From positions 8,388,501-8,452,500 of the forward strand of contig NC_091672.1 of NCBI RefSeq assembly GCF_042453785.1: a DNA stretch of 64,000 bases. The letters run 5' to 3'. The position numbers and the translations under genes were made by a program. Under the pieces are notes generated by a model. It was not told the DNA's origin. It did not search any database and saw only the letters and a list, made by a program, of their open reading frames with translations. This DNA comes from Malus domestica (taxonomy: Eukaryota; Streptophyta; Magnoliopsida; Rosales; Rosaceae). How positions within the stretch are numbered: position 1 is the stretch's first letter; each line of letters opens with the position of its first letter. Shown piece by piece: positions 47,701-58,319 of the stretch.

Positions 47701-50700
47701 CTAAGAATCGGTGGGTGCAGGAACTGCAAAGTAATGAGGGTCATGTTTCTTCTTCCCCAGATGTCGTCATCAGGCTTACATCTTGGAGCACCCTAGTGGA
47801 TGACAAAGGCAATCTAAATGTGACAGTGTACGTCTCTGTTGGCATGAGATTTTGTCAACAGCTTTACATTGTTTTGTCAATAGACCAATTCATTTCAATT
47901 ATTAATGTTTGTTTTATTATCCTATAGGGAAGATGCCAAGAACCCCTGCTTTTGGTCCAGGGTTTGCCTGCACAACATGGCCAAGCTAGCCAAGGAGGCC
48001 ACAACAATAAGGCGTGTCCTGGAATCTTTGTTCCGTTACTTCGACACTGGGAACTTATGGTCTCCCAAATATGGTCTTGCTATCCCAGTCCTCAAGGATA
48101 TACAAGTTTTAATGGATGATTGTGGTATTTAAATTTATCTTTTGTATACTTCATCTTTAGGTCCTATTAGATGTTTCAACCACAAATGCTCTTCTATTGA
48201 TAGACTTATTCAGCCTTTCGGTCTTTGGTTGCAGGGCAAAGTACACATGTTTTGCTTTCCATCTTAATCAAGCATCTGGATCACAAAAATGTCCTCAAAC
48301 AACCCAACATGCAGGTCGACATAGTGGAGGTCACCGCCTCTCTTTCTCAACTTGCCAAGGTTGAGCCCTCTGTGGCAATAATTGGTGCAGTAAGTGATGC
48401 CATGAGGCATTTGAGGAAGAGCATTCACTGCTCGCTTGATGATGCTAATCTAGGAACAGATGTAATAAAATGGAACAGAAGCTTTAGAGAAGCGGTGGAT
48501 AAGTGCCTTGTACAGTTATCATATAAGGTGGTACTCTTCTATAACAGTCACTGAATTAACTTTGTGCCTAAAATTCCACCATCACGAAATTTTCTGAGCT
48601 ATAATTGCTTCTTGTAATGTTAATTCTTATCATAGCAAATAGTTTAGTAAGTCATAAGTTTCCATAGGTTCAGATACCAATTTTTATTGTTAGTGACTCC
48701 GTCACCAGTACAACAACTAAGCTGTCATTCTTTAACAGGTTGGAGAACCAGGACCAATCCTTGATGCAATGGCTGTTATGTTGGAGAATATCTCAACCAT
48801 AACAGTTATAGCCAGAACTACAATTTCTGCTGTTTATCGTACTGCTCAAATTGTAGCTTCTTTGCCAAATTTGTCCTATCAAAACAAGGTGAGTAATTTA
48901 CTTATGGTCGTGTACTTATTTGAAATTTTGAGATTCTTTCGGTCTTATTTGTCCTATCAAAACAAGGCAAGCAATTTACTTATGGTATCGTACTTGTTTC
49001 AAAATTTTGAGATTCTTAGAGTCATGTACAGAATTTTTAATTATTTGCCTTGTGCACTTTCGTTAGGCTTTTCCTGAGGCATTGATTCATCAACTACTCC
49101 CAGCTATGGTCCATCCTGACCATGAAACACGTGTTGGAGCCCATCGCATCTTTTCCGTTGTTCTTGTTCCATCTTCAGTTTGCCCTAGTCGCTCCTTACC
49201 TAATGCTGAGTCAAAAAAGGCATTGAATTTTCCCAGGACACTCTCAAGAACTGTATCTGTCTTTTCTTCTTCAGCTGCCCTATTTGAGAAGCTAAAGAGA
49301 GAGAAAATTTCTTCACGAGATAGTATCTGTGAAGAGGACAATGAAAATTCTGTTGCTGATGGGGAACAAGGAGACACCAATAGTGGGATTCTGAGCAGAT
49401 TGAGGTCTTCTTATAGTCGGACGTATAGCATGAAAAGTTCTCCTGCACCTTCAGCAATAAATGAAAATTCCGTCAACAATTCGATTAAGGAACCTGTGAG
49501 TTTTAACAGTTTGAAACCTCTTCTCCTCATTGCTCCCTTTTATTTTTTATTTGCAAGATGCAGCGTGGGGGTGCAGCCATATGGATCTTTCTGCCTCAAT
49601 GTGTTTGTCTCCATCATGTGCAGGAGGGGGCTGTACATGAGGGAGAGGATGTTAGCTTGATATACATTGTTGGCACATTCCATAAAAAATTAGACTTTTG
49701 GAGTTCAATAGTTGTCTAACAACGTTGATTTGATTGTGAATAGCTGTTTTTATTTGTTAAACCTCAGGAAGCTGATTCCCTCAGATTGAGCAACCACCAG
49801 ATAACTCTCTTGCTTTTATCAATTTGGGTGCAATCCATCTCTCCTGGGAACATGCCTGAAAACTATGAAGCAATTGCTCACACACATAGCCTCGTGGTAC
49901 TTTTTTCTTGGGCCAAGGTAATTGCTTGAGTGATGTTGCTTGATGAGTCTTTTCTATTATATATGCTGGTGATGTTTTTTTAATAGTTTCTATTCTTTAT
50001 GATGGCATTTTCATTTTAATGGCATCCGAATGATGATAGCATGTTTGCATGATAAATTGCATCACTTCGTGTTATTGCTTAATATTTAGCTAGAGCGATA
50101 GTTAACATGTTACATGAATTTAGTTCATTTCCAGTTTTCTTCTTCTTCAGAGTGTATTTAGTGGATTGTTTAACATCGTAGTCATCACTTTTTTTTTAAT
50201 CCTGGAAGGAATTGAGGCACAAGTAAAGGTTGATCAATCTTCCCTATGAATTCCAACTGTATGCCCGGGAACCTCAGACAATTAGTTATTATGTAATTGC
50301 ACTAGAATGAAAATGAAAACTGATAACATAATTTCTAAGATTCGCTCAAAATCCATCCTAGATCATTGCTCATTTGAAGCTCAAGACTTTGTCTTAATCT
50401 TCCGTAACTGGTACTAACTGCTTTATAAGCTTCTTAGCTCACTTCCCACCTCCTATGTCATTGTAATTTTGAGGGTACTGTCAGCATGGGAAAACTCTGA
50501 CTCTAAAGTATATGGAGAATTCAGAATTTTAAAGAGACGACTTGGAGAATTTTTTCCCGTTCTATTCTCAGATAATGGCACTATTATTTTGTCATTCCTT
50601 CATCTTTGTTGCTTCTATATTCATGTTTTCTCTCTTCTTATTGTTGTTTATCTTTTGTTGTAGAATTCCAGAATTGAGGTTCTTGTTCGAAGTTTTCAGC

Positions 50701-52748
50701 TAGCATTTTCCTTGCGGAACATATCTCTTAATGAAGGAGGTGAGCCCCGCAGTAAGTCCAAACCAATGAGCATGCATAATGCATATGCTCTATGCTTGCG
50801 TTTTCATTTATGATGATAAGATATAATTGTTCGTTAATTCATTTGCTAATGTTAAATATTAGTTAGAGAAGAAAACATGAGAAAGTAAAACATTGGTTAA
50901 GTAATAGACTGGATAGTCAATAATTTATTTGTTAGGATGTCATAACAAGCTCTTTCCCTCTATCTTTTCAGGTGTGCTGCCACCATCGCGTCGCAGGTCC
51001 CTCTTTACCCTGGCAACTTCAATGATTCTCTTTCTATCAAAAGCATACAATATTGTTTCTCTTGTTCGTAGAGCCAATGCAGTACTTGTGGATAAAATAG
51101 TAAGTTGCTTTTTCAGGTGAAGTTTCACATAGGTTGCCTCGTTAATTTCCTGTGGTCTCATAAGCTCCAAATTATCTTTAATAACTACTTGCTTATGTAT
51201 GCGACATTTTGCTTAAACTTATCAATTCTAAGGACATGAAAGACGCGAAGAAAGTGAACCATATACCGGCATCTTTTTATGTGAGATTTCCATAATCAAA
51301 CTTCTCTATCAAACATAAAATAGCTTTGACACCTTTATACGCTTAATCAGGTTGATCCATTCCTGCGTTTGGTTGAAGATCGCAAGTTACAGGCTGTTAA
51401 GACTGGACCGGACCATCCCAGACATCTTTATGGATCTGAAGAAGATGATCGTCTGGCATTAAAATCTCTGTCAGAGATAAATATTACTGAAGAGCAAACT
51501 AAGGAATTCTTTGCTTCTGAAGTTGTGAAGAGCTTGGAAAGATTGTTAGATGTACGCTTTTATACCGATTGTTTAAGTGTTTTGGACTTTTCATAGTGCA
51601 GGAAAAGAAATCATTTGTGTTATACCATGGATTATGAGTAGCGAGCTATTTATGCAGGCCGAATTGTCTACTATAAGGGAGGAGCTACTCAGTGAATTCT
51701 TACCTGATGATGTATGTCCACTGGGAGCCCAGTTGTGTATGGATGCGCCGCAAAAGTTATATCAGGTTGATTCCCGAGACAGTAAATCTATGAAGGAGGT
51801 AAGTACCCTTCATAGCTTTCACTTTTGTTTTTGTTTTTTGGTTGTGTGGGGGTGTAGCAACTAAAACATAAGCGTTGAGAGGGAAGAAACGGGGGTATTT
51901 ATCACCATGCCACAGTTAGAGGTGGTCAGCATCAAGTTTTCTCTTAATGCTCAGGACTCAAGGTTTTATTCTTGTAACGCAGGATGCTCCAATATTTTCA
52001 TTGGATGATGATTCCTTTCCAGGTTCATTTGATAGCCAAAAGAACAACTTAGATTTTTCTGCAGATTCTCCCAATCTTCTGAGCGTCAATCAATTTATTG
52101 AATCTGTACGTTAGCCATTGCATGTTCTGTATTTAGTTTTATTGCTTTTAAAAAAATAGTCTTCTGTTGTTTGTTCACATGCAAGATTCAGAGAGAGAAG
52201 TGTTCACCATTACAATGTTTTTATGTGCTCAGGTTCTGGAGACAGCACATCAAGTTGGAAGACTGTCGGTCTCTAATGCACCTGATGTGCCATACAAGGA
52301 AATGGCCGGGCACTGTGAGGCACTCCTGATAGGAAAGCAGCAGAAGATGTCGAATTTGATGAGCTCCCAACAGAAGCAGGAGTATTTGATGAACCAGTCT
52401 TTACAAAATCATAACGATGATGCGAAATGGATAACATCTGGTTTCCATGCTGACTTCGGCTCATATAGGGTACTGCTTTCTGGCTTTAACCAAAATTAGG
52501 CATACTTAGTACTGTACAAGTACCATGCACACACTCTGGCTGGCATTTTAAATCTAAAGTTGTGAACTTGAATGACAATACAGAGCGGAAATCCATTTGC
52601 TGATGACACTGCCACTTCATACAATCCTCCCCCAACCGCAGGCCATGCCTCAGTGATGTGTGTAAACGAATACCAGCATCATCCCCACTCTTTCAGACTA
52701 CCGGCGTCGAGTCCATATGATAACTTCCTAAAAGCTGCAGGTTGCTGA
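29721..52748 (+). CDS. EFR3 / SEMI-ROLLED LEAF 2-like plasma-membrane scaffold
   Basis: Nineteen exons join in frame to 1036 residues: 29721-29867, 31282-31356, 40111-40226, 40642-40756, 40857-40985, 41346-41393, 47637-47827, 47928-48124, 48235-48527, 48739-48888, 49067-49495, 49768-49917, 50664-50739, 50972-51099, 51351-51551, 51658-51798, 51983-52105, 52233-52469, 52584-52748. The N-terminus has Cys16, Cys20 and Cys23 in [10 protein letters not shown], a likely S-acylation site, then [16 protein letters not shown], typical of the family. The rest is predicted ARM/HEAT-type helical repeat, ending FLKAAGC. Family members tether the PI4-kinase alpha complex at the plasma membrane; rice SRL2 affects leaf rolling. 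Introns 2 (8.75 kb) and 6 (6.24 kb) are swollen by chimeric retroelements, yet splice sites and reading frame are intact. Confidence 0.93.
31394..31756. repeat. 321-bp insert between perfect 21-bp direct repeats in intron 2
   Basis: The same 21 bases (starting TAACCTTATT, ending GGATCCC) occur at 31394-31414 and 31736-31756. The 321 bases between could be a retroposed insert with a target-site duplication. The minus strand has CTTAGTGGTAGCGG, a tRNA A-box-like motif, but I see no poly(A). Family not recognised. Confidence 0.5.
31787..31807. repeat. Left target-site duplication of the chimeric LINE
   Basis: 21 bases (TATATAAC...CATGATA) repeated perfectly at 39505-39525, directly next to the (CAA)n end of the element. 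Confidence 0.93.
33975..34627 (+). repeat. About 217-bp tandem repeat, three units, in cargo copy 2
   Basis: ATCATGTTGGGAGTCTGGCT starts at 33975, 34192 and 34410. Each unit carries the TTGGGCATGTTTGCTAGTC and GACTTTCCAATTATCCAGCA segments. Apparent short ORFs with repeated [16 protein letters not shown] peptides are by-products. Confidence 0.88.
34925..35160 (+). repeat. CCTCTTCGATTTCTGA tandem repeats in cargo copy 2
   Basis: Roughly 60-63-base units (CCTCTTCGATTTCTGAGATC, then GGTCTCTGAGCAGCCCAGCT and TTTGAGAAAGCAAAC), about four, just upstream of the coiled-coil ORF. The mirror array is at 43300-43540 in copy 3. Confidence 0.85.
35299..35973 (+). CDS. Cargo coiled-coil protein, copy 2 (intact, 224 codons)
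   Basis: Uninterrupted ORF from ATG 35299 to TGA 35973. N-terminal [12 protein letters not shown] motif and a Pro-rich stretch, then a charged helical region. From about residue 95 the heptad-like [20 protein letters not shown] and following segments with [12 protein letters not shown] predict a coiled coil, and the tail is Pro/Ser rich, ending ETSPKQPL. About ten residues differ from the ORF at 42476-43150, and copy 1 is the same length but has two stops. It lies antisense to the LINE, in the host-gene sense inside intron 2. I do not recognise a function: it has no gag zinc knuckle, protease, RT, integrase or transposase motif. It may be a captured gene fragment or an accessory element protein. 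Confidence 0.6.
   Translation: MSGPSDCRFDLNLVEEAAPPSPDNIWRPSFVSPTGPLTVGDSVMKNDMTAAVVARNLLTPKDNRLLSKRSDELSVKDSLALSVQCAGSVSNMAQRLFARTRQVESLAAEVMSLKQEIRGLKHENKQLHRLAHDYATNMKRKLDQMKESDGQVLLDHQRFVGLFQRHLLPSSSGAVPRNETPNDQSLMPHPSRVLSSTEAPNDPPPVPSLSGALPPAETSPKQPL
36234..39392 (-). pseudogene. RTE-clade LINE endonuclease/reverse transcriptase, one stop
   Basis: One frame of 1053 codons broken by a single TGA at 37206-37208, where a CGA arginine codon is expected; a CpG transition explains it. Apurinic endonuclease motifs come first: [41 protein letters not shown] (about residues 105-330). Reverse transcriptase follows: [70 protein letters not shown] and the catalytic FADD. The C-terminal [16 protein letters not shown]-type region is typical of plant RTE elements. 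The ORF ends at a TGA created by the junction with the cargo. Nearly intact and probably recent. Confidence 0.9.
39505..39525. repeat. Right target-site duplication of the chimeric LINE
   Basis: Perfect copy of 31787-31807, adjacent to the 5' end of the LINE (plus-strand ACACGGCGGAGT). Confidence 0.93.
42476..43150 (-). CDS. Cargo coiled-coil protein, copy 3 (intact, 224 codons)
   Basis: Uninterrupted ORF from ATG at 43150 to TGA at 42476. Same structure as 35299-35973: [12 protein letters not shown] start, central [18 protein letters not shown] coiled coil, Pro/Ser-rich tail. Substitutions are scattered with no indels. It is antisense both to the LINE and to the host gene. Two open copies at different sites may reflect recent insertion as much as selection. 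Function not recognised. Confidence 0.6.
   Translation of the reverse strand: MSGPSDRRFDLNLVEEAAPPSPDNIWRPSFVSPIGPLTVGDSVMKNDMTAAVVARNLLTPKDNRLLSKRSDELAVKDSLALSVQCAGSVSNMAQRLFARTRQVESLAAEVMSLKQEIRGLKHENKQLHRLAHDYATNMKRKLDQMKETDGQVLLDHQRFVGLFQRHLLPSSSGAVPRNEAPNDQPLMPPPSRVLSSTEAPNDPPRVPSLSGALPTAETSPKQPL
43300..43540 (+). repeat. AAATCGAAGAGGCG tandem repeats in cargo copy 3
   Basis: About four units of TCAGAAATCGAAGAGGCG with TTGCTTTCTCAAAAGCTGGG, the mirror of 34925-35160. Confidence 0.85.
43671..45290 (+). repeat. About 914-bp internal duplication plus shorter repeats, cargo copy 3
   Basis: CATGGGTACCACA starts at 43671 and again at 44585, with the following several hundred bases matching closely. 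Inside lie further copies of the roughly 217-bp unit (GGAAAGTCCCTGTGTGTCAA, TAGACTAGCAAACATGCCCA) and CGAATCTCGAGAGCC blocks. This internal expansion explains why copy 3 cargo is longer than copies 1 and 2. Confidence 0.8.
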
Positions 52749-53664
52749 TTCTATACAAGTGATGAAAGAAAATTATTGGTTAGTGAATTTAAGAAGCTCA
52801 AGGGATACCAGCTTTAACTATTTATTTTTACTTTTAGCTTCTAACTTTTTCATTTTAGGCCCTGTAATTTCATTTCCAATTCTTTGTAATTTCATTTCCA
52901 ATTCTTTCATTCTTTTCCTTTTTCCAATTACACTAATTCAATGTATTTGATGTATAAAAGTTAAAAATTATTTGTCACTTTTAATTGTTACTGTGGAGCT
53001 TCATGTGAATTGCAGGTTTCACTAGGGTGTTTGATTTGGAACATCTGCCATTTTCTTACCAGAAGCTGTGAGGCAAACATAACAAGCTATTGAAAGGATG
53101 TTTGTTATGCAAGATTGGCTCGAATTGGACTAATTTTACAGATTGAGCTGGATATGCTTATCTTGGACTTAATCATATCCTATATTTGGTGTGCATCAAG
53201 ACTAAGGGGGTAGGATAATATTTTATAGTGCTATTTTATGTTTGGGGTAGAGATGAATTGGTGTGGATGGAAATGTAAATTACTTTCGAAGTCGTGTCTT
53301 TATATAGTGTCAAGTTTGAGCTTGAAGGTGATTCATTAGTCGTTTGACTTGTTATCTCACTCATTAAAACATATAGTCGTTTGACTTTGGAAGACATGAA
53401 GGGCATCTTAACCTTATTAAGAGTCTCCTTTAAGGTATCTTGGCCACATCGGATTTCATGGCATGTGACGGAGCCACGATTGTAGGAATTTTCATCCTGT
53501 CGTTGATGCTGCAGGTTAAGTCCTTATTTATCCTTGCTAGGCTAATCCCTCTTTGAGGCCTTGTTAGGTCAGGTGGGGTTTGGGCTTTGTAAGCCATCTG
53601 ATGATTTAAATGGCTGGGTAGGATCATGAGTGTCTAAATGTTTCCATGGAAAATGCTAGGTGTA

Positions 53665-53824
53665 ATTTTTTTTTTTTTAATACAACGATATATTTTACAT
53701 TAAGGGGAGATGAGAGTTAAGCCACATAATGGTTGGTATCGAATTCGCCATCTAGGAGATTCGAACTTAAAACATCTCACTTATAAATGAAAATGAATAC
53801 TACAAGACCGTAATAGTAAATGGC
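53665..53824 (-). mobile_element. tRNA-derived SINE
   Basis: Minus-strand element with a poly(T) run at 53666-53678 on plus, a B-box-like AGTTCGAATCTCC on minus and the TAGTATTCATTTTCA head shared with the SINE at 5671-5839. Flanks GAAAATGCTAG and GAAAAATGGTAG are an imperfect candidate target-site duplication. Confidence 0.6.
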
Positions 53825-54065
53825 TGAAAAATGGTAGTTTCATAGACTTCTTAAAAAAATGTCTTATCCTTAAGCATCCAGATTTACAAGTGTATGAATC
53901 TGTGAAGCTTATGGCCCTGTAGCCATATATTGTCGCTAGAACGAGTATAAAGACTTATTATATATATACATGCGCCGACACATACACGACGCTAAGTATT
54001 TCTGTTAGTACAAAACAACCATTCACAACATTTAGAGGGAGTATTTTAATCTAGGTCCAAAAAAT

Positions 54066-54286
54066 GGACCCGGCTTCTCTGCCTTCCCACTTCCCGTACA
54101 CTCTCATCCCCTCCTATTTTGTGCAGTCACGGTTAAGCCACATCAACATTTTATATTGATTTTTTTATAGAGATAATAAGACAAAAAGCAATAGTAATTT
54201 AAAATGTTAACGTGGCTTAACCGTGACCGCACAAATAGAAAGGGATGAGAGTGTACGGGAAGTGGGAGGGCAGAGAAGCCAGGTCC
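54066..54286. mobile_element. MITE with about 85-bp terminal inverted repeats
   Basis: Left arm 54066-54153 and right arm 54200-54286 are near-perfect reverse complements, with GGCTTCTCTGCC, CCCACTTCCCGTACACTCTC and CACGGTTAAGCCAC on one side and their complements on the other. The loop is about 46 bases. No coding capacity. Superfamily and target-site duplication not resolved. Confidence 0.85.
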
Positions 54287-54439
54287 CAAAAAAATTGAAC
54301 TATTATTTGTAGATGTGATAGGCTACTTATAAATAGTTTACTTACAAGAAGGGTAATTGCAGCACCTAAAATTGAAGGAATTTTTTTTTGTTTTTTTGTT
54401 TAGTTAATTTATTTTAAATTTTATGCGCAATGTTGATAG

Positions 54440-54610
54440 AATTCAAACAAAGACTTTACAGTGCACGTCTTGAGTTCGATTCCTGGCGCTGGTGAATCCC
54501 ACGATGGTGGCTAAGGGGAGGCTAAAATGTCTCTGTGCTTCCCGACTTTCAAAATGGTGAGTTGCCGTAACAAAACTTCTAGTTTGTCCCTTTTTTATTT
54601 AAAAAAAAAT
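54440..54610 (+). mobile_element. SINE-like repeat upstream of RPB12
   Basis: Contains a B-box-like GAGTTCGATTCC (54472-54483) and ends in TTTTATTTAAAAAAAAA. The tRNA-like 5' part is weak, so it may be 5'-truncated. Confidence 0.45.
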
Positions 54611-54721
54611 ATATTGAATGTCCAACTTCAACTATCTTTACAAATTCTAAGAGGGTGTCGAAAAATGCTTTTTGGGTGTACACAAAAGTATGCCGACCTC
54701 AACTAGTCAGTCCAATTATTT

Positions 54722-54847
54722 TGGGCTTAAAACTCAAATCCATTTCAGCCCATCATACATATGATAACAGTTCAGGAGAAGTCCCAATAAATGGAAGAAA
54801 CCCCGTGATTATTTGTTTACCTGAAGATAGAAGCAGCAAAACCCTAG
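54722..54847 (+). promoter_or_regulatory. Site-II motifs and telo-box of the RPB12 promoter
   Basis: TGGGCT (54722-54727) and AGCCCA (54747-54752) are site-II type motifs. AAACCCTAG (54839-54847) is a telo-box about 30 bases before the ATG. This combination is common in plant genes for the transcription and translation machinery, which fits the gene downstream. Confidence 0.6.
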
Positions 54848-54876
54848 ACATCTAACAGCCTTTTCGAGCTCTTCTC

Positions 54877-56515
54877 ATGGATCCTCCGCCGCCAGAGGCC
54901 GTCTACTACATCTGTGGAGGTATTGATCTTCCCTTTCTTCTTCTTCTTCTTCTTCTTCTTCTTCGAGATGAATTACATACAGAAGAATTTGAATTTGTGA
55001 TATTAAATTAAGGATTTAATGTTGTTGTAATGTATTGTAGATTGTGGGATGGAGGTGCAGCTGAAATCCAACGACGTGATTCAGTGCCGCGAGTGCGGTT
55101 ACCGTATCTTATACAAGAAGCGTACTCGCCGCAGTAAGTCTCGATATCCTTATATGCTTGTATAATTTTATTGTTGCAATATTGGTTGATTTCTCCAAAA
55201 GTTGATTATTTGAATATATTCGGGGATTGGGTAAATACCCAATTATCAGTAATCGATTTCGGATTGACGAATGTGGATTCTCTTGATTATTCGAACGGTA
55301 GAGGGAGTCGAATTTTTTAGCTTATTGTTTTATGTTTTTAGGGTTTATGTCACTTACTGAATTTCGTAGTATGACCTTAGTTTTAGTTTGTTGCAAAAGG
55401 AGGACATGGTTTTGGGTAAGGAATTCGTGTTTTTTCACTGTCAGCATTTAGTGTTTTGTAATCGAAATGTTTGGCAGCGAGCAAATCTACAAATTAAGAT
55501 GGTTATGGATACCTTAAAACTTGAGTGGCTTTCTGTACACCCAATTATGCACTTGAAAACTACTCTGGTCCAGTAGGCCCAATTTAGGTTCAATTAGGCA
55601 TCACTGTATTTTTGTTATTTTCTCAGTTCATACTTCATAGTATCTCACTAGGGTTTTATTAAAACTTTAAAAGCCTGGTCGAATTCATTCTTTGTTTGGT
55701 CGGTTGCCACCCTTTTTGTACAAGATGGTGAAATTCGTTATGTTTCATGTGTTCTTCATCTTTAGTAATTAGTATCTGTTATCTTAGCATTTCTAATCAA
55801 AAGACCTATCATACCTTAGCAACAGAAATTATTTGTAAAGTTATAGGCACTGTAGGAAATCGTTATATTGATGCCAAATAGCGATACTGACCAGAGTGAT
55901 AAGTTTTCCGTTAGTTTTTAGGGCTCTGGCTTAGAGGCTATGGTTTTACGTGCAATTAGCCTACACCAAGATGCACCAATACTAATATTTGATCACCGAA
56001 TTTAGTCGGCAAGATTCTGAATCAAAGTTAGGTAAAGCCTTGCACCCAATTATTTGAATTTTGTTGAAATATCTGTCATTCCTGCTGATTTAAGGTCATT
56101 GATCGAGCTAGCAGCATTGGTGCCACAAAGTGTAAATCACAACGTGGTAACTGCACACGAAACAATAACGGCTGTTGTGTCACTTTGTTCATATTAGGCT
56201 TTAACTTATGCTAGTCCTACAGTAATCTGCTATATATACTCTCTTTTCTTTCTTTTATGACTTAATGACATCGCCATGTTATACTATCTACCAGCACAGG
56301 TATCGTACATTTGATACATAAAGAATTGTATTGATATGGTCCACTTTTGAAAGAGAACTTCATCCTTACATCAATTTGAATTTGAAAGCCAAAAAAAAAA
56401 AAACAATGATAAACACGAACGCACAAAGAAGTTGTAGCGCTGTTGTGTCCTCTTTCTTTCCTATTCTGCTGTAGTGTCCCATATGAAGCACTGTTGAATG
56501 CATTCTTGCTAGCCT

Positions 56516-56553
<38 letters not shown>

Positions 56554-56645
56554 TTCATCTATTGCTCTCTCAGTGACAATATTCATTGATTTATAATGAC
56601 TTAGTTATGGTTGTTTTTGCAGTTGTTCAGTATGAGGCACGCTGA
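54877..56645 (+). CDS. NRPB12: RNA polymerase subunit RPB12 (RPABC4)
   Basis: Three exons, 54877-54919, 55041-55133 and 56623-56645, give 52 residues. Cys13, Cys16, Cys30 and Cys33 (CGDC and CREC) form the single zinc ribbon. The tail [17 protein letters not shown] is the conserved C-terminus of the family. The protein is a small subunit shared by the nuclear RNA polymerases and contacts the second-largest subunits. The last exon encodes only seven residues plus the stop, but the frame and conserved end make it secure. Intron 1 contains a (CTT)n run, intron 2 a (TA)n run. Confidence 0.95.
54935..54964 (+). repeat. (CTT)n microsatellite in RPB12 intron 1
   Basis: About ten CTT units just after the exon 1 donor. 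Confidence 0.95.
56520..56551 (+). repeat. (TA)n microsatellite in RPB12 intron 2
   Basis: About 16 uninterrupted TA units, 70 bases before the final exon. Confidence 0.95.
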
Positions 56646-58130
56646 GAAACCCGCGCAGAGCTCCTCAGTAGATGACATGAAAGGTAGAGTATCGCATGTT
56701 AAATACCTCCATGGTTGATACAACTTGGGGAGCCAACTCAAAATAGCGCAATTGGGCAAGGTAATTCAGTGTAACAAACGCAGCTGTAGTGACATTAAAA
56801 TTGAACATATTGTTGTGAAATATAATGTTTGGCGATGAATGGAACATCAATATGTCTGTTTGGAGCCGTATAATTGAGATAATGGTTGACAAATATTCAG
56901 TTTCTTTCAAGGTTTCTCAATTTTCGTCTCTTATTATTCATCGTTCTCCTGATATACCAGAACCCAAAACGACAGTATTATATTCATCGAGTATGCATCG
57001 AGTACCATATCCATTTTCTTTACTTATATATCTCTTTCCAGTTTTGGCATTTGCATTGAATAAATCAAAGAGGAATCGAGAACAAAAATTAACGGATGTG
57101 GATAAGGGGAAAATGGACTTTGTGGATTCCATTTCCCTATTTCAATTCTGTTGGCCCTCACCACCAAGCAATTGAATTCGTGGTTTCACCCGAAATCCGA
57201 GTTCCTTTGTTGTAGATGGTGAGCAAAAAATTTCCAAATACTGTAGTGTCGCAATGTAAACTCTGATGTACTTTCCACCGTGCTGCGTCGCCGACAATTA
57301 GGGAGTGAGGAGGTGAGGAGTGAAAAGTTAGAGGTTTCCTCTCCCCGCACCACAGATGGCCGGGGACATGTCCGTCGGAAAAAGCCAACATGCTCTGTTA
57401 AACCATCAAAACAACAAACTTAAAAACTACAAGCTCCAAACTGCTCTAACTTATTTTGACGCTCAGCTCATGAAAGCTTAAATAAAATAAACTCTCTCAA
57501 ACCCCAACAAATACTACTCTCTCAGGCCTTATTTGGTATAGAAGATTGGATTGAAATTGGTGAACCCATGTTTTTAAGGTGTGTTGAAGGAAGAAATGAA
57601 AAAAATCTTGACCAACCTAAAGGTATGAAAATGAAATGAAAATTAAAGATGAGTGGTATTTTTATTATTTAGAAATGTTGTCCTGGACATCAGGTGGCCA
57701 AAGAATGCGTGGCCACCCAATGCAGGTCTAGAACCACATTAGTTGGCATCATAATTTGTCCCTCATGTCAAACAGTACGTCAATGCAAAGTTGATGACTT
57801 CCAAAGAAACCAACATGGGAGTTCGAACTCGAGTTAGAACTTTCAAACCCTTGCTCGTTTTTTATAAGACCTACCTTTTGAGATTACCATCTAGCCCAAA
57901 TTTAAAAGTGAGTAAACAACAGAAAAGAGCAGATTATTTAACTATTACTTTAAAGATGAATGTTAAGAAGATTCTCTCAAAAGTGAGCATCTTCATAAAC
58001 TCTCTCACACCTCTTTTGGCACAGTATTTTCTAATGTTAATGAGGTAATAGAGAATTCATAAAGAGTCTAACTTTGAAATATTCTATTTAACATTTCTCC
58101 TCTTGGAAATAGAAAATTGATGATCCAACA
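56646..58130. other. Intergenic, 3' of RPB12
   Basis: 3' UTR of RPB12, then low-complexity AT-rich DNA and scattered short open frames with no domain support. I see no gene or clear transposon. Confidence 0.5.
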
Positions 58131-58319
58131 ATGAATACGACCCCCATTGCATTGTCGTCGATCATCAACAAGTGGCGAGACGAAAAAGGTTCAAGAATTC
58201 CTGTCGTGGGAAAGTTTATCTCTCATTATCTTGTCAGAAGTGGAGATAAGAAGAAGGTTCAAGAATTCCTGTTGACAGACACCATCGTGCGGTCTCACCG
58301 ACTCGGAACTCCTCCTGCG
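58131..58319 (+). other. Probable 5' leader exon carrying an upstream ORF
   Basis: Open from ATG 58131 to a good donor (CTGCG/GTAAGT, intron from 58320). An acceptor (TCATCGGCAG) at 59724 would splice it to the leader of the gene at 59739. In that join the frame ends after three more codons, at TGA 59734-59736, two bases before the main ATG. AGGTTCAAGAATTCCTGT occurs twice in the exon (58190 and 58255). The 66-residue product matches nothing I know. It could instead be a separate small gene. Confidence 0.35.

Larger units (their letters stand above)
52749..54721. other. Intergenic: 3' flank of the EFR3-like gene, SINEs and a MITE
   Basis: Contains the 3' UTR region of the EFR3-like gene (an additional 3' UTR intron near 52755-53015 is possible), a SINE (53665-53824), a MITE (54066-54286) and a second SINE-like repeat (54440-54610). 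No supported gene. Confidence 0.6.

Noticed and set aside
47641-48132. Separate short genes in the middle of the EFR3-like locus
   Set aside because: They are exons 7 and 8 read through into introns; spliced together they continue the family sequence in frame.
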